Part shown: one piece after another, positions 56,855 to 64,000 of the stretch
How positions within the stretch are numbered: position 1 is the stretch's first letter
Layout: the number at the start of each line of letters is the position of its first letter
Source: Arenibacter aquaticus
Lineage (GTDB): Bacteria > Bacteroidota > Bacteroidia > Flavobacteriales > Flavobacteriaceae
Direction of reading: 5' to 3'
DNA length: 64,000 bases
NCBI RefSeq assembly: GCF_003957295.1
Contig: NZ_RQPJ01000002.1
Coordinates: forward strand, 186,001 to 250,000
The notes under the pieces: model-generated
What the model was told of the DNA's origin: nothing
The model's input: only the letters and a program-made list of their open reading frames with translations
Database searches by the model: none
Program-made: the position numbers and the translations under genes

Positions 56855-58201
56855 TTAATTGATGCTTTTTATGTTAAAAATAGGCAGGCCTTGGTAAAAT
56901 GACAGCGTATTCTGGTTGATTTGAAGTAGTTGTTTTACCTGTAAATTTTTGTTTTGTGAGGTAGCGAACATGGATTTGGCAAGGTTTAGTTCCATTATAG
57001 TTAACAAGCCTTTTTCATATTTCTTTTGTGCCACTCCAAAAGCCTGTTCTTGCGCCAGAATTTGTTTTTCACTTTGAATGAGTTCTACCTGTAGCGCCTT
57101 CTCTTCCTGTACCAATTGTTGTATGGCCTTAAATATTTCCTGCTCTTGTATTTCCAAGTTATTCTGCTCCCTTTTCAAAGCAATCTTTTGTTGTTTTATG
57201 TTAGATCGGGTAGACCAGGCATTGAAAATTGGAACACTAAGTGAAAAACCAACAAATCTGGAGGCGTTATCCCTTATCTGAGTTTTGAATGGAATAGTAA
57301 CACCTAGGGTATCCCTGGTAGTTTCATAGTATCCGGTGCCGTAGCCCGTAGTAAAAGAGAGTGAGGGGTAAAGCTTTCCCTTTGCAATGCCTACTTCTTT
57401 TTGGGCTGCCTCAATTCTATATTTTTGTGCTTTGAGCAGGGGGACAAAATCCTTTGCCTTTTGGTAGATACTATCAGTGTCATTTTTAGTTTCTATAATG
57501 GTATTGGTAGCTACTGGATTTAATTGAATGGTATTGGTGTTTACCAAATTCATTTCCTGTATCAGGCTAAGCTTGGCCGCCTGTAATTGGTTTTCGCTCT
57601 GAGTAACACCCAATTGATCCGAAAATAATATGGATTCTGCCTCATATAGATCGGCGCCGGCTTTCAGCCCCAGTTCAATTTGTTTCTTGGCCAATTTAAA
57701 GTTCGCTTCCGAGATGGACAATTGCTCCTTGGAGATTGCCAAGAGACCTTCGTAATACTGAATATCATGATAAGCAGTCATGACTCTAAGTGCCAATAAA
57801 AAACGCTGTTGTTGTGCCGTTTCTTGGGTTGCCTTAAACACAAGCTTTCTTGCTTTGATCGTATTGATCTTTTGGAATCCTTGAAAAAGATCAATAGAGG
57901 CATTAAGGGCATAACCATTGGAGAAAAAATCGGTATCTACTATATCATTGGTATATGGGTCCGTAGATCTACCATATCTAATATTATAATCGGCGAAACC
58001 GTTTACCCTTGGAAGCATATCCCTTATGGCCTGATTATAAATCTCCTTCCCAGAATTTTCTTGATATTGATAATCACGCAGTGTAAGATTATGCTCCAAA
58101 GCATAAGAGATGCAATTATCCAAGGTCCAGTTCTCTTGTGCTTGGAGATACATGCTGATTAACATCAATAGAAAAAATAATTTTCCTTTCTTAAAACCCA
58201 T
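56855..58201 (-). CDS. TolC-family outer-membrane efflux protein
   Basis: This 448-residue protein has a signal peptide (LFFLLMLISMYLQAQ). Two TolC-type repeats carry long coiled coils: NCISYALEHNLTLRDYQYQ at the start and IGEIAKGKLYPSL-like KEVGIAKGKLYPSLSFTTGY in the second half, with QKKYEKGLLTIMELNLAKS near the end. It is the first gene of the export operon and lies divergently from the NtrC-type response regulator. The duct would span the outer membrane for the ABC exporter. Confidence 0.95.
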   Translation of the reverse strand: MGFKKGKLFFLLMLISMYLQAQENWTLDNCISYALEHNLTLRDYQYQENSGKEIYNQAIRDMLPRVNGFADYNIRYGRSTDPYTNDIVDTDFFSNGYALNASIDLFQGFQKINTIKARKLVFKATQETAQQQRFLLALRVMTAYHDIQYYEGLLAISKEQLSISEANFKLAKKQIELGLKAGADLYEAESILFSDQLGVTQSENQLQAAKLSLIQEMNLVNTNTIQLNPVATNTIIETKNDTDSIYQKAKDFVPLLKAQKYRIEAAQKEVGIAKGKLYPSLSFTTGYGTGYYETTRDTLGVTIPFKTQIRDNASRFVGFSLSVPIFNAWSTRSNIKQQKIALKREQNNLEIQEQEIFKAIQQLVQEEKALQVELIQSEKQILAQEQAFGVAQKKYEKGLLTIMELNLAKSMFATSQNKNLQVKQLLQINQNTLSFYQGLPIFNIKSIN

Positions 58202-58265
58202 AATACACTTACATTTAAAAAAGTCAATGACAGGATACCTAAAACCCTTATGACTCTTAGTTGTA

Positions 58266-58281
58266 GTCTAAGTTCGTGCCA
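58266..58281 (-). promoter_or_regulatory. Weak sigma-54-like promoter for the ABC export operon
   Basis: On the minus strand TGGCAC (58281-58276) is followed by TAGAC at the -12 position, where TTGCA is expected; GG and the central G are in register but GC is GA. It would start transcription about 55 bases before the TolC gene. The divergent sigma-54 activator gene makes the site plausible. Confidence 0.3.
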
Positions 58282-58362
58282 CTATTGTATCTTATTGGTT
58301 TTCAGTTATATAAGAATTACATACTATATTTGAGGTATTTAAACGTAAAATATTTGTACAAT

Positions 58363-58385
58363 AAGTGTCCAATATTTTGACACTT
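58363..58385. promoter_or_regulatory. Inverted repeat, candidate enhancer site for the NtrC-type regulator
   Basis: AAGTGTC (58363-58369) and GACACTT (58379-58385) are exact reverse complements with a 9-base spacer. The repeat is about 80-100 bases upstream of the weak sigma-54-like site and 55 bases before the regulator's own start. This geometry fits a bacterial enhancer-binding protein site. Confidence 0.5.
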
Positions 58386-58440
58386 TGCATGTTTTAAAAA
58401 GTCTGTTTTGTAGTTTTAAATTTCCAATAATGACAGAATT

Positions 58441-59814
58441 ATGGTAGATGCCAAGATCCTTGTAGTAGACGACAATAAAAGTGTCCTGAGCGCTTTGGAA
58501 ATACTATTGCAATTTGAGTATTCCAACATTAACACCATTTCCAATCCAAATAGGATATCGTCCTTTCCTGATTTGGATAAAATTGATGTGGTGCTCCTGG
58601 ATATGAATTTTTCGGCCGGTGTAAATTCGGGTAACGAGGGTTTGTTCTGGCTAAAAGAAATCAAAAAAAAAGCTCCAATGACCGTGGTTATAATGATGAC
58701 TGCCTATGGCGCCGTTGAATTGGCAGTCCAGGCTTTAAAGGAAGGAGCATCGGACTTCATTTTAAAACCTTGGAACAACGACAAGTTTTTGGCTACTGTA
58801 AAGGCCGCCTACATGCTTCGAAATTCTCAAAAGGAAATAAATCAACTTAAACAAAAGGAAAGTAAACTAAAACAGGTCATTAATCAGGACAAGAATTATA
58901 TTATTGGTAATTCAAAGGCCTTGAGCACCGTTTTAACCCTAACCAATAAGGTTGCCAAAACCGATGTAAATGTTCTGATTACGGGTGAAAATGGCACTGG
59001 AAAGGAACTCATTGCCCGTCAGTTGCACAAAATGTCCCCTAGACAAAATGAGGTTTTTATTGCTGTGGATATGGGCTCAATTTCAGAAAATTTGTTTGAA
59101 AGCGAGTTGTTCGGCCACCTAAGAGGATCTTTTACCGATGCCAAGGAGGATAGAATTGGTAAATTTGAAGCAGCCAATGGAGGCACACTGTTTCTGGATG
59201 AAATAGGAAACCTTTCCTTGCAAATGCAATCTAAATTGCTTTCGGCCATTCAGAATAAGGTTATAGTGCGAGTGGGCTCCAATGTGTCCATTCCGGTAGA
59301 TATTCGCTTGGTTTGCGCTACCAATTGTAATTTGGAACAAATGGTATCAGATGGGCTGTTTAGGGAAGATCTATTATATCGAATTAACACCATACATATA
59401 GAGGTACCTCCCTTACGGGACAGAGGGAATGATATTTTGATACTGGCAGATTTCTATTTAAAGAAATTTAGCTCTAAATATGCCAAGCACGGACTTCGAA
59501 TAAACGATATTGCAGAGGAAAAATTAAAGCAATATTCTTGGCCGGGCAATGTACGGGAATTGCAACATACCATGGAAAGGGCAGTGATCTTGTGTGAAGG
59601 AAATATTCTGAAACCTACTGATTTTATATTGAATACTAAGTCGTCCACGACCTTAGAACTAGGGCCAAAGACCTTGGAGGAAATGGAAGAGATTATGATC
59701 CAAAACGCTCTGCACAATAATGATGGAAATTACAGTGCCGCTGCCGCACAATTGGGAATATCCAGGCAAACCCTTTATAACAAAATTAAAAAGCAGGATA
59801 ATAATGCTGAGTAA
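58441..59814 (+). CDS. Sigma-54-dependent response regulator (NtrC family)
   Basis: This 457-residue protein has a receiver domain at 1-125 with phospho-Asp54 (VVLLDMNFSAG). The AAA+ domain at about 155-385 has Walker A GENGTGKE, Walker B GTLFLDEIGNL and the arginine-finger region GLFREDLLYRIN. The Fis-type DNA-binding end is NYSAAAAQLGISRQTLYNKI. The loop that contacts sigma-54, normally GAFTGA, reads GSFTDA (229-234); the Asp form is common in Bacteroidetes, while Ser at the second position is rarer. It overlaps the histidine kinase by 11 bases. It probably activates the divergent TolC-HlyD-ABC operon. Confidence 0.95.
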   Translation: MVDAKILVVDDNKSVLSALEILLQFEYSNINTISNPNRISSFPDLDKIDVVLLDMNFSAGVNSGNEGLFWLKEIKKKAPMTVVIMMTAYGAVELAVQALKEGASDFILKPWNNDKFLATVKAAYMLRNSQKEINQLKQKESKLKQVINQDKNYIIGNSKALSTVLTLTNKVAKTDVNVLITGENGTGKELIARQLHKMSPRQNEVFIAVDMGSISENLFESELFGHLRGSFTDAKEDRIGKFEAANGGTLFLDEIGNLSLQMQSKLLSAIQNKVIVRVGSNVSIPVDIRLVCATNCNLEQMVSDGLFREDLLYRINTIHIEVPPLRDRGNDILILADFYLKKFSSKYAKHGLRINDIAEEKLKQYSWPGNVRELQHTMERAVILCEGNILKPTDFILNTKSSTTLELGPKTLEEMEEIMIQNALHNNDGNYSAAAAQLGISRQTLYNKIKKQDNNAE

Positions 59815-61153
59815 GAATTTTTATTTCCAGACCATAGGCAGGGTAATCTTTATTGCCGTTACAGCCTTATTGTTTGCTTTTCTAATGGTTTGGAATAATT
59901 ATGTTTATTCGTTTTTAATGCTAATTGTCCTTGTATTCCAAGCGTACTATTTAATTAGATATGTAAATGAGACCAATAGAAAAATAGCCTATTTCTTTGA
60001 TGCCATTAAAAACGAGGATTTCACCCTTAGGTTTCCTGAAAAATTGAGTATCAAGTCCCTAGAAGAGCTTAATCACAGCCTCAATATGCTCAATGAAATG
60101 ATTCAGAGGATACACTTGAAAAATCAGACCCAAGAAAGGTTTTATCAAGAAATTTTAAAACAGGCGGACATAGGCATTCTGGCGATCAATGACAAAGGAC
60201 ATATTCTATTTGCCAATCCCAGACTGGAGCTTATGTTGAATTATACTCCTCTTAATCACATAAAGCAATTAGCCCAAATTGATGAAGACCTATATCATCT
60301 ATTTAGTAAATTAAGGCCGTTTGAACGCCGAGTGTTCCCATTGACCAATGAACGCGAAAAAATTGACTTGGCAATTAAATCCTCTTCTTTTAATTTGGAT
60401 GGACAAGAATTGTTATTGGTAGTTATACAAGATATACATCAAGAATTGGACGAAAAAGAAACGGAATCATGGACCCGACTTATCAGGGTGTTGACACACG
60501 AGATTATGAATTCTATTACACCCATAACTTCTATTTCCGATTCCATTTTAAAATATCACGAAAAGGGAGGAACATTGGCCAAAAGCGACTTTGAATATAA
60601 AAAAAAGATGGAAACAACCATCAAAGGTTTGGAGGTAATAAAAGATCAAGGTGCTAATTTAATGGGTTTTGTACAATCTTATAGAAGCTTTTTAAACGTT
60701 CCGGTTCCGGACAAGAAAATTATTCGGGCAATTAACATTTTGGAAAAGGTTAAATTACTCGTTGGACAAAATCAGGAGTTTTCAAATACTTCCATTGAAC
60801 TGGATTTGGAAATCCAAGACTTAGAGCTATTTATTGATGAAAAACAAATAACCCAGGTTCTGATCAATTTGTGCAAAAATGCATTACAATCACTCTCCAA
60901 TCGCAAGAATAGTTACATTAAATTGATAGCAGGAATTAATACCGAAGGGCAAAAATATATTGAAGTAAAAGACAATGGCCCCGGGATACCCCCTGAATTG
61001 ATCAATGAGATATTTGTTCCTTTTTTTACTACTAAAAATTCAGGTACAGGTGTGGGGCTTAGTCTTTCCAAACAGATTTTACGTATGCATGGAGGTGGTT
61101 TAAAGGTGAACTCGGTGCCCAATGAGAATACGACCTTTACCTTGCTATTTTAA
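59804..61153 (+). CDS. Membrane sensor histidine kinase partnered with the NtrC-type regulator
   Basis: The protein has 449 residues from the ATG at 59804, overlapping the regulator stop; a longer frame from 59720 is not needed. Two membrane helices lie at the N-terminus (VIFIAVTALLFAFLMVW; FLMLIVLVFQAYYL). A HAMP-like linker is followed by a PAS-like domain (GILAINDKGHILFANPRLEL). The H-box is VLTHEIMNSITPI. The ATPase domain has N-box LINLCKNALQSLS, DNGPGIP and GTGVGLSLSKQIL. It lacks a large periplasmic domain, so the signal may be in the membrane. Order regulator-kinase with overlap implies one operon. Confidence 0.95.
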   Translation: MLSKNFYFQTIGRVIFIAVTALLFAFLMVWNNYVYSFLMLIVLVFQAYYLIRYVNETNRKIAYFFDAIKNEDFTLRFPEKLSIKSLEELNHSLNMLNEMIQRIHLKNQTQERFYQEILKQADIGILAINDKGHILFANPRLELMLNYTPLNHIKQLAQIDEDLYHLFSKLRPFERRVFPLTNEREKIDLAIKSSSFNLDGQELLLVVIQDIHQELDEKETESWTRLIRVLTHEIMNSITPITSISDSILKYHEKGGTLAKSDFEYKKKMETTIKGLEVIKDQGANLMGFVQSYRSFLNVPVPDKKIIRAINILEKVKLLVGQNQEFSNTSIELDLEIQDLELFIDEKQITQVLINLCKNALQSLSNRKNSYIKLIAGINTEGQKYIEVKDNGPGIPPELINEIFVPFFTTKNSGTGVGLSLSKQILRMHGGGLKVNSVPNENTTFTLLF

Positions 61154-61260
61154 GTTGGCACCATCCGTACATACCATATTTTTAATTACACAGTATACTA
61201 TTGATACTTACAAAGACAAATATATTAGCTCTTAACGGTTAAACATTATGTCATAAGAAC

Positions 61261-62445
61261 CTACGCCAAAAACTCTAGAGCCAACCAGGCCATTAATCCT
61301 CCTCCTGTCTCCAACGCAGATTCATCTATGTCAAAGGTTGGGGTATGTAATCCGGAAGTAATTCCCTTTTCCAAATTCCCTACGCCCAATAAGTAAAAAC
61401 AGGCCGGGTTATTTTGGGAATAGTAGGCAAAATCCTCTGCTGCCATCCATAAATCCAGGTCAACTACATTATCCTCTCCTAAAAATAATATAGCATCCTG
61501 TTTCACAGAATTGGTGAGGGCCACGTCATTCTTTAGGTGTGGATATCCTCTTGGAATATCAACTATGCATTCTGCTCCCATGCCTTCCGCGATGGATTTG
61601 ACCAATTTTGTAAGTTTTTCTATGGCTTCTGTTCTCCAAACTTCATCATAAGTCCTAAAAGTACCTTCAATAGTTACCTTGTCCGGAATAACGTTATTGG
61701 CACCATCCCCAATAATACGGCCAAAAGATAATACACTAGGTGTTTTAGGCGATGCCATTCTACTAACCAACTGTTGTGCGGCAATGATAATATGGGAAGC
61801 AATTAGAATGGGATCTATACATTCTTCCGGAACTGCGGCGTGCCCACCCTTTCCGATTACGGTAATATGAATTTCATCCATACTGGCCATAAACAATCCA
61901 GGTTTAAAACCTACTTTCCCTGCGGGAAGGTTTGGCATTACATGCTGACCCAAATGGGGAATAGGGCCCAAGGCCTTATAAGAGTCCTCCTTCATTACCA
62001 TAGTAGCTCCTCCTGGCATGACTTCCTCCCCTGGTTGAAATAGTAATTCTACCGTACCCGAGAACTCATTTTTAAGCTCATATAGTATTTTAGCGGCCAA
62101 CAATAAAGAAGTCATATGTACATCATGTCCGCAGGCATGCATAACCCCATTGTTTTTGGAAATGTAATCTACCGTATTTTCCTCTTGAATAGGAAGGGCG
62201 TCCATATCTGCCCTTAAAAGGATGGTTTTATCTTTTTCGGTTCCATGAATAGTAGCCAACAAACCAGTTTCTGCCACTGTTTGTATATGCTCTATGCCAA
62301 TTTTCCTAAGCTGCTGCCGTATATATTTACTGGTCTGGTGTTCGTTAAAAGATAGTTCTGGATGCTGGTGTAGATGTCTTCTAACTTGAACAAAATCCGT
62401 GGAAAAGGCTTTTGCCAGCTGTTTTATTTTCTCCTTGATTTCCAT
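61261..62445 (-). CDS. M20-family amidohydrolase (N-acyl-amino-acid/peptidase type)
   Basis: This 394-residue cytoplasmic metal hydrolase shows RRHLHQHPELSFNEHQTSKY at the start, the metal-binding LLRADMDALPIQEENT and NGVMHACGHDVHMTSLLLAA, and LFQPGEEVMPGGATMV, with general base Glu. A lid domain is about 180-290 (HITVIGKGGHAAVP). The C-terminal His is in TSGLHTPTFDID. The pattern is that of the hippurate hydrolase/N-acyl-L-amino acid amidohydrolase subfamily (M20D). It removes acyl or other groups from amino acids. It stands alone, next to palindromic repeats. Confidence 0.95.
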   Translation of the reverse strand: MEIKEKIKQLAKAFSTDFVQVRRHLHQHPELSFNEHQTSKYIRQQLRKIGIEHIQTVAETGLLATIHGTEKDKTILLRADMDALPIQEENTVDYISKNNGVMHACGHDVHMTSLLLAAKILYELKNEFSGTVELLFQPGEEVMPGGATMVMKEDSYKALGPIPHLGQHVMPNLPAGKVGFKPGLFMASMDEIHITVIGKGGHAAVPEECIDPILIASHIIIAAQQLVSRMASPKTPSVLSFGRIIGDGANNVIPDKVTIEGTFRTYDEVWRTEAIEKLTKLVKSIAEGMGAECIVDIPRGYPHLKNDVALTNSVKQDAILFLGEDNVVDLDLWMAAEDFAYYSQNNPACFYLLGVGNLEKGITSGLHTPTFDIDESALETGGGLMAWLALEFLA

Positions 62446-62492
62446 TTTACTTCTATATGTTCACAATATTACAACTTAAATGCCTGCCCTGT

Positions 62493-62558
62493 AAATCACC
62501 CCTTCCGTCCCAATCCACTCAGCCGTGGATTGGTCCACCTTCCCCTGCTAGGGGAAGG
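62493..62558. repeat. Palindromic repeat, left copy beside the DUF559 gene
   Basis: The unit starts AAATCACCCC (62493-62502) and contains two hairpins: CCAATCCAC/GTGGATTGG (62510-62518 and 62525-62533) and CCTTCCCC/GGGGAAGG (62538-62545 and 62551-62558). A direct-orientation relative begins at 63058. It ends 7 bases before the stop codon of the extended DUF559 frame. Confidence 0.7.
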
Positions 62559-62564
62559 AACTTT

Positions 62565-62940
62565 TTATTCTTTTTTATCATTAAAATTATCCCTTATTTC
62601 TTGTAAAACGCTGGGCAGATTTTCACAAAACCATTTTATTCATAAAACGGATCACCGTGTATCCCTTGTCATTCAGAAATGTTGTTCTTTTATCGTCATT
62701 TTCAGTTGAGATTGCATTATTGTGCATCTCTCCGTCCAATTCAATTATCAAGTTCTCTTGTGCACAATAAAAATCCGTAATATAGTTTCCAATACTGTGT
62801 TGTCTCCTAAATTTTCTTCCATCCAATTTTTTGCCTTTCAATTCATTCCAAAGAAACGCTTCGGCAGAAGTCAGACTGTTGCGGAACTGTATTCTTATAC
62901 TTTTAGTCTCTGGTTTATTACGTATTCTCTTCTGTTTCAT
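62565..62940 (-). pseudogene. DUF559 (Vsr-like) endonuclease gene, probably frameshifted at the 3' end
   Basis: The frame from the ATG at 62940 encodes 105 residues and stops at 62623. It shows the DUF559 pattern: SLTSAEAFLWNELKGKKLDG, KFRRQHSIGNYITDFYC, LIIELDGEMHNN with catalytic acidic residues, and GYTVIRFMN. Family proteins go on for about 15-20 further residues. These (ENLPSVLQEIRDNFNDKKE) are found in another frame directly after a one-base insertion next to the stop, and run to a stop at 62565. So the last part is lost by a +1 shift. The nuclease core is otherwise intact and a shortened protein may still be made. Repeats flank it on both sides. Confidence 0.8.
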
Positions 62941-62947
62941 GTTATTT

Positions 62948-62999
62948 AAAAACCAACTACATTGCTCCTTCCATTGATAAGGGAAGGTGGGTTTTGAAC
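62948..62999. repeat. Repeat-like segment at the DUF559 start
   Basis: AAAACC (about 62948-62954) and GGTTTT (near 62990-62995) bracket CCTTCC/GGAAGG (62967-62972 and 62982-62987), a 6-bp stem. It is smaller than the neighbours but shares their CCTTCC/GGAAGG core. Confidence 0.4.
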
Positions 63000-63057
63000 C
63001 TTTTTCAGGGACAAAAGTCGGAAGGAATCAGACTCTGAACTCCAATTAACCTTACAA

Positions 63058-63123
63058 AAATCACCCCTTTCGTTCCACTTCACTTGAGGTGAAGTGGAAC
63101 ATCTTCCTTGCTAGGTGAAGGGC
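63058..63123. repeat. Palindromic repeat, right copy
   Basis: It opens with AAATCACCCC (63058-63067), as in the copy at 62493. A perfect 12-bp stem joins GTTCCACTTCAC (63072-63083) to GTGAAGTGGAAC (63089-63100). A second, imperfect CTTCC/GGTGAAG hairpin follows. It lies about 30 bases after the ApbE stop. Confidence 0.65.
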
Positions 63124-63152
63124 CCTATTCTTTTCTTAATTATTATTTTATG

Positions 63153-64000
63153 TCAATCTTCAATCACATAATTTAAAAATCCGGAACTATTCCACTGCCG
63201 GTAGCCGTCAGGAATATCCTCTACCATAAAGACCTCCAACCCATCAGCCTTACTTACCACTCTTTTTCCGTCTTCTACTCCCAAGACACTTAATGCAGAG
63301 GCATATGCATCTGCCATGGTTCCATTAGGGGCAATGGTGGTCACCTGTATATTATTGCTTAAAGCCCTGCCGTTTCGTGGGTCTATTATATGGGAGTACC
63401 TTATATTGTCTATCACAACATATTGATATAAATCCCCTGAGGTGGCCACAGCCCTATTTTTCAACTTTATTTTTTGGAAGACCTCCTTGCCATTTTCATC
63501 ATAATAACTAAATCCCAAAACCCAATAGTCCTTATCCGGTGGTGCATCGCTAACGGTAATATCACCGCCCATGTCCACCAAAGCCGCAATTACCCCATTG
63601 TTTTTTAAGATTTTAATGGCCTCATCGGCTGCAAAGCCCTTACCAATACCCCCTACATCCAATTGCATACCGTTCTTAGTTAGTTTCACCACATTTTTTG
63701 AAGGCAATTGCAGGTTTTCACTGCCAGTTTTTACCATAGCAGTGCGTATTTCATTAAGGGCAGGAAGCTCTCTGTTATCCCTTGCCGTTCGCCATAGTCC
63801 AATTAAGGGTCCCAATGTAACATCAAAGGCCCCTTTGGTCTCTTTTGAAAAGTTGGCAGACTGCTTCAATATATAAAAGAGATCATTGCTAACGGCTACA
63901 TTCGTAAACGGAGTATTACTTAAAATGTTGATTTCACTATCGGGAATATAATTACTTAGCCTGCTATTTAGCTCATCAATTCTATTGAAAACCAATTGCG
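63153..64000 (-). CDS. apbE: ApbE, FAD:protein FMN transferase (C-terminal part)
   Basis: The gene runs off the right edge; about 282 residues are visible. It has the ApbE core: IDELNSRLSNYIPDSEIN, GAFDVTLGPLIGLW, QLDVGGIGKGFAADEAIK, ALVDMGGDITVSD, SHIIDPRNGRALSNN and TMADAYASALSVLG, with the metal-binding Asp in the last motif. A TTG near 63995 is inside the gene and not its start. ApbE attaches FMN to threonine of periplasmic flavoproteins such as RnfG/NqrC. The N-terminus with any lipoprotein signal is outside the window. Confidence 0.95.
   Translation of the reverse strand, partial: QLVFNRIDELNSRLSNYIPDSEINILSNTPFTNVAVSNDLFYILKQSANFSKETKGAFDVTLGPLIGLWRTARDNRELPALNEIRTAMVKTGSENLQLPSKNVVKLTKNGMQLDVGGIGKGFAADEAIKILKNNGVIAALVDMGGDITVSDAPPDKDYWVLGFSYYDENGKEVFQKIKLKNRAVATSGDLYQYVVIDNIRYSHIIDPRNGRALSNNIQVTTIAPNGTMADAYASALSVLGVEDGKRVVSKADGLEVFMVEDIPDGYRQWNSSGFLNYVIED

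Noticed and set aside
1-64000. CRISPR array, prophage, transposase, tRNA or rRNA
   Set aside because: No regular spaced repeats, phage genes, transposase motifs or cloverleaf-like stretches were seen on reading both strands.

Overview
The window reads as chromosomal DNA of a marine Flavobacteriaceae-type bacterium (Bacteroidetes). The signs are SusC/SusD pairs, a hybrid two-component regulator, FecR-type anti-sigma control, flavobacterial promoters of the TTTG-N18-TATCTTAG kind, Bacteroidetes-type lipoprotein signals and low GC. No rRNA, tRNA, prophage, IS element or CRISPR array was seen.

Left half (1-28785): a sulfatase-rich polysaccharide utilisation region. At the edge lie the start of an STN-domain SusC-like receptor (missed by simple ORF calling), its FecR-like anti-sigma factor and a divergent ECF sigma factor. 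On the minus strand follow a sulfatase with a PA14-like tail, a GH30 hydrolase, two closely related sulfatases, SusD and SusC. A divergent hybrid two-component regulator and another sulfatase sit on the plus strand. A third minus-strand block holds a propeller-GH29 fusion, a GH42-like hydrolase and a fifth sulfatase. The sulfated glycan is probably imported by SusCD and trimmed by sulfatases, an alpha-fucosidase-like enzyme and galactosidase/galactanase-like enzymes. The exact substrate cannot be read from sequence. Inside this region, with its own candidate promoter, is a two-gene unit that does not belong to saccharification: an ATP-grasp protein and a Mur ligase resembling the C-terminal half of cyanophycin synthetase. 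I consider this the best candidate for an undescribed pathway.

Middle (29008-48650): an RND efflux operon, then an RsbQ-like alpha/beta hydrolase overlapping a PAS histidine kinase (a likely small-molecule sensing pair). After these come mostly single genes: DUF1801, a Gfo/Idh/MocA oxidoreductase, two SRPBCC proteins, a PAS histidine kinase, PpnP, a duplicated-domain lipoprotein, an exported nucleoside hydrolase, a VOC/glyoxalase pseudogene with three in-frame stops, an AraC regulator, a cupin and a GGCT-like protein.

Right part (48857-61153): a six-gene ABC export operon (TolC, HlyD, ATPase, two FtsX/MacB-type permeases, second ATPase), divergent from an NtrC-type response regulator and its kinase. 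The intergenic region carries a perfect inverted repeat and a weak sigma-54-like site. The end (61261-64000) has an M20 amidohydrolase, a frameshifted DUF559 nuclease gene embedded in palindromic repeats, and the C-terminal part of an ApbE FMN transferase.
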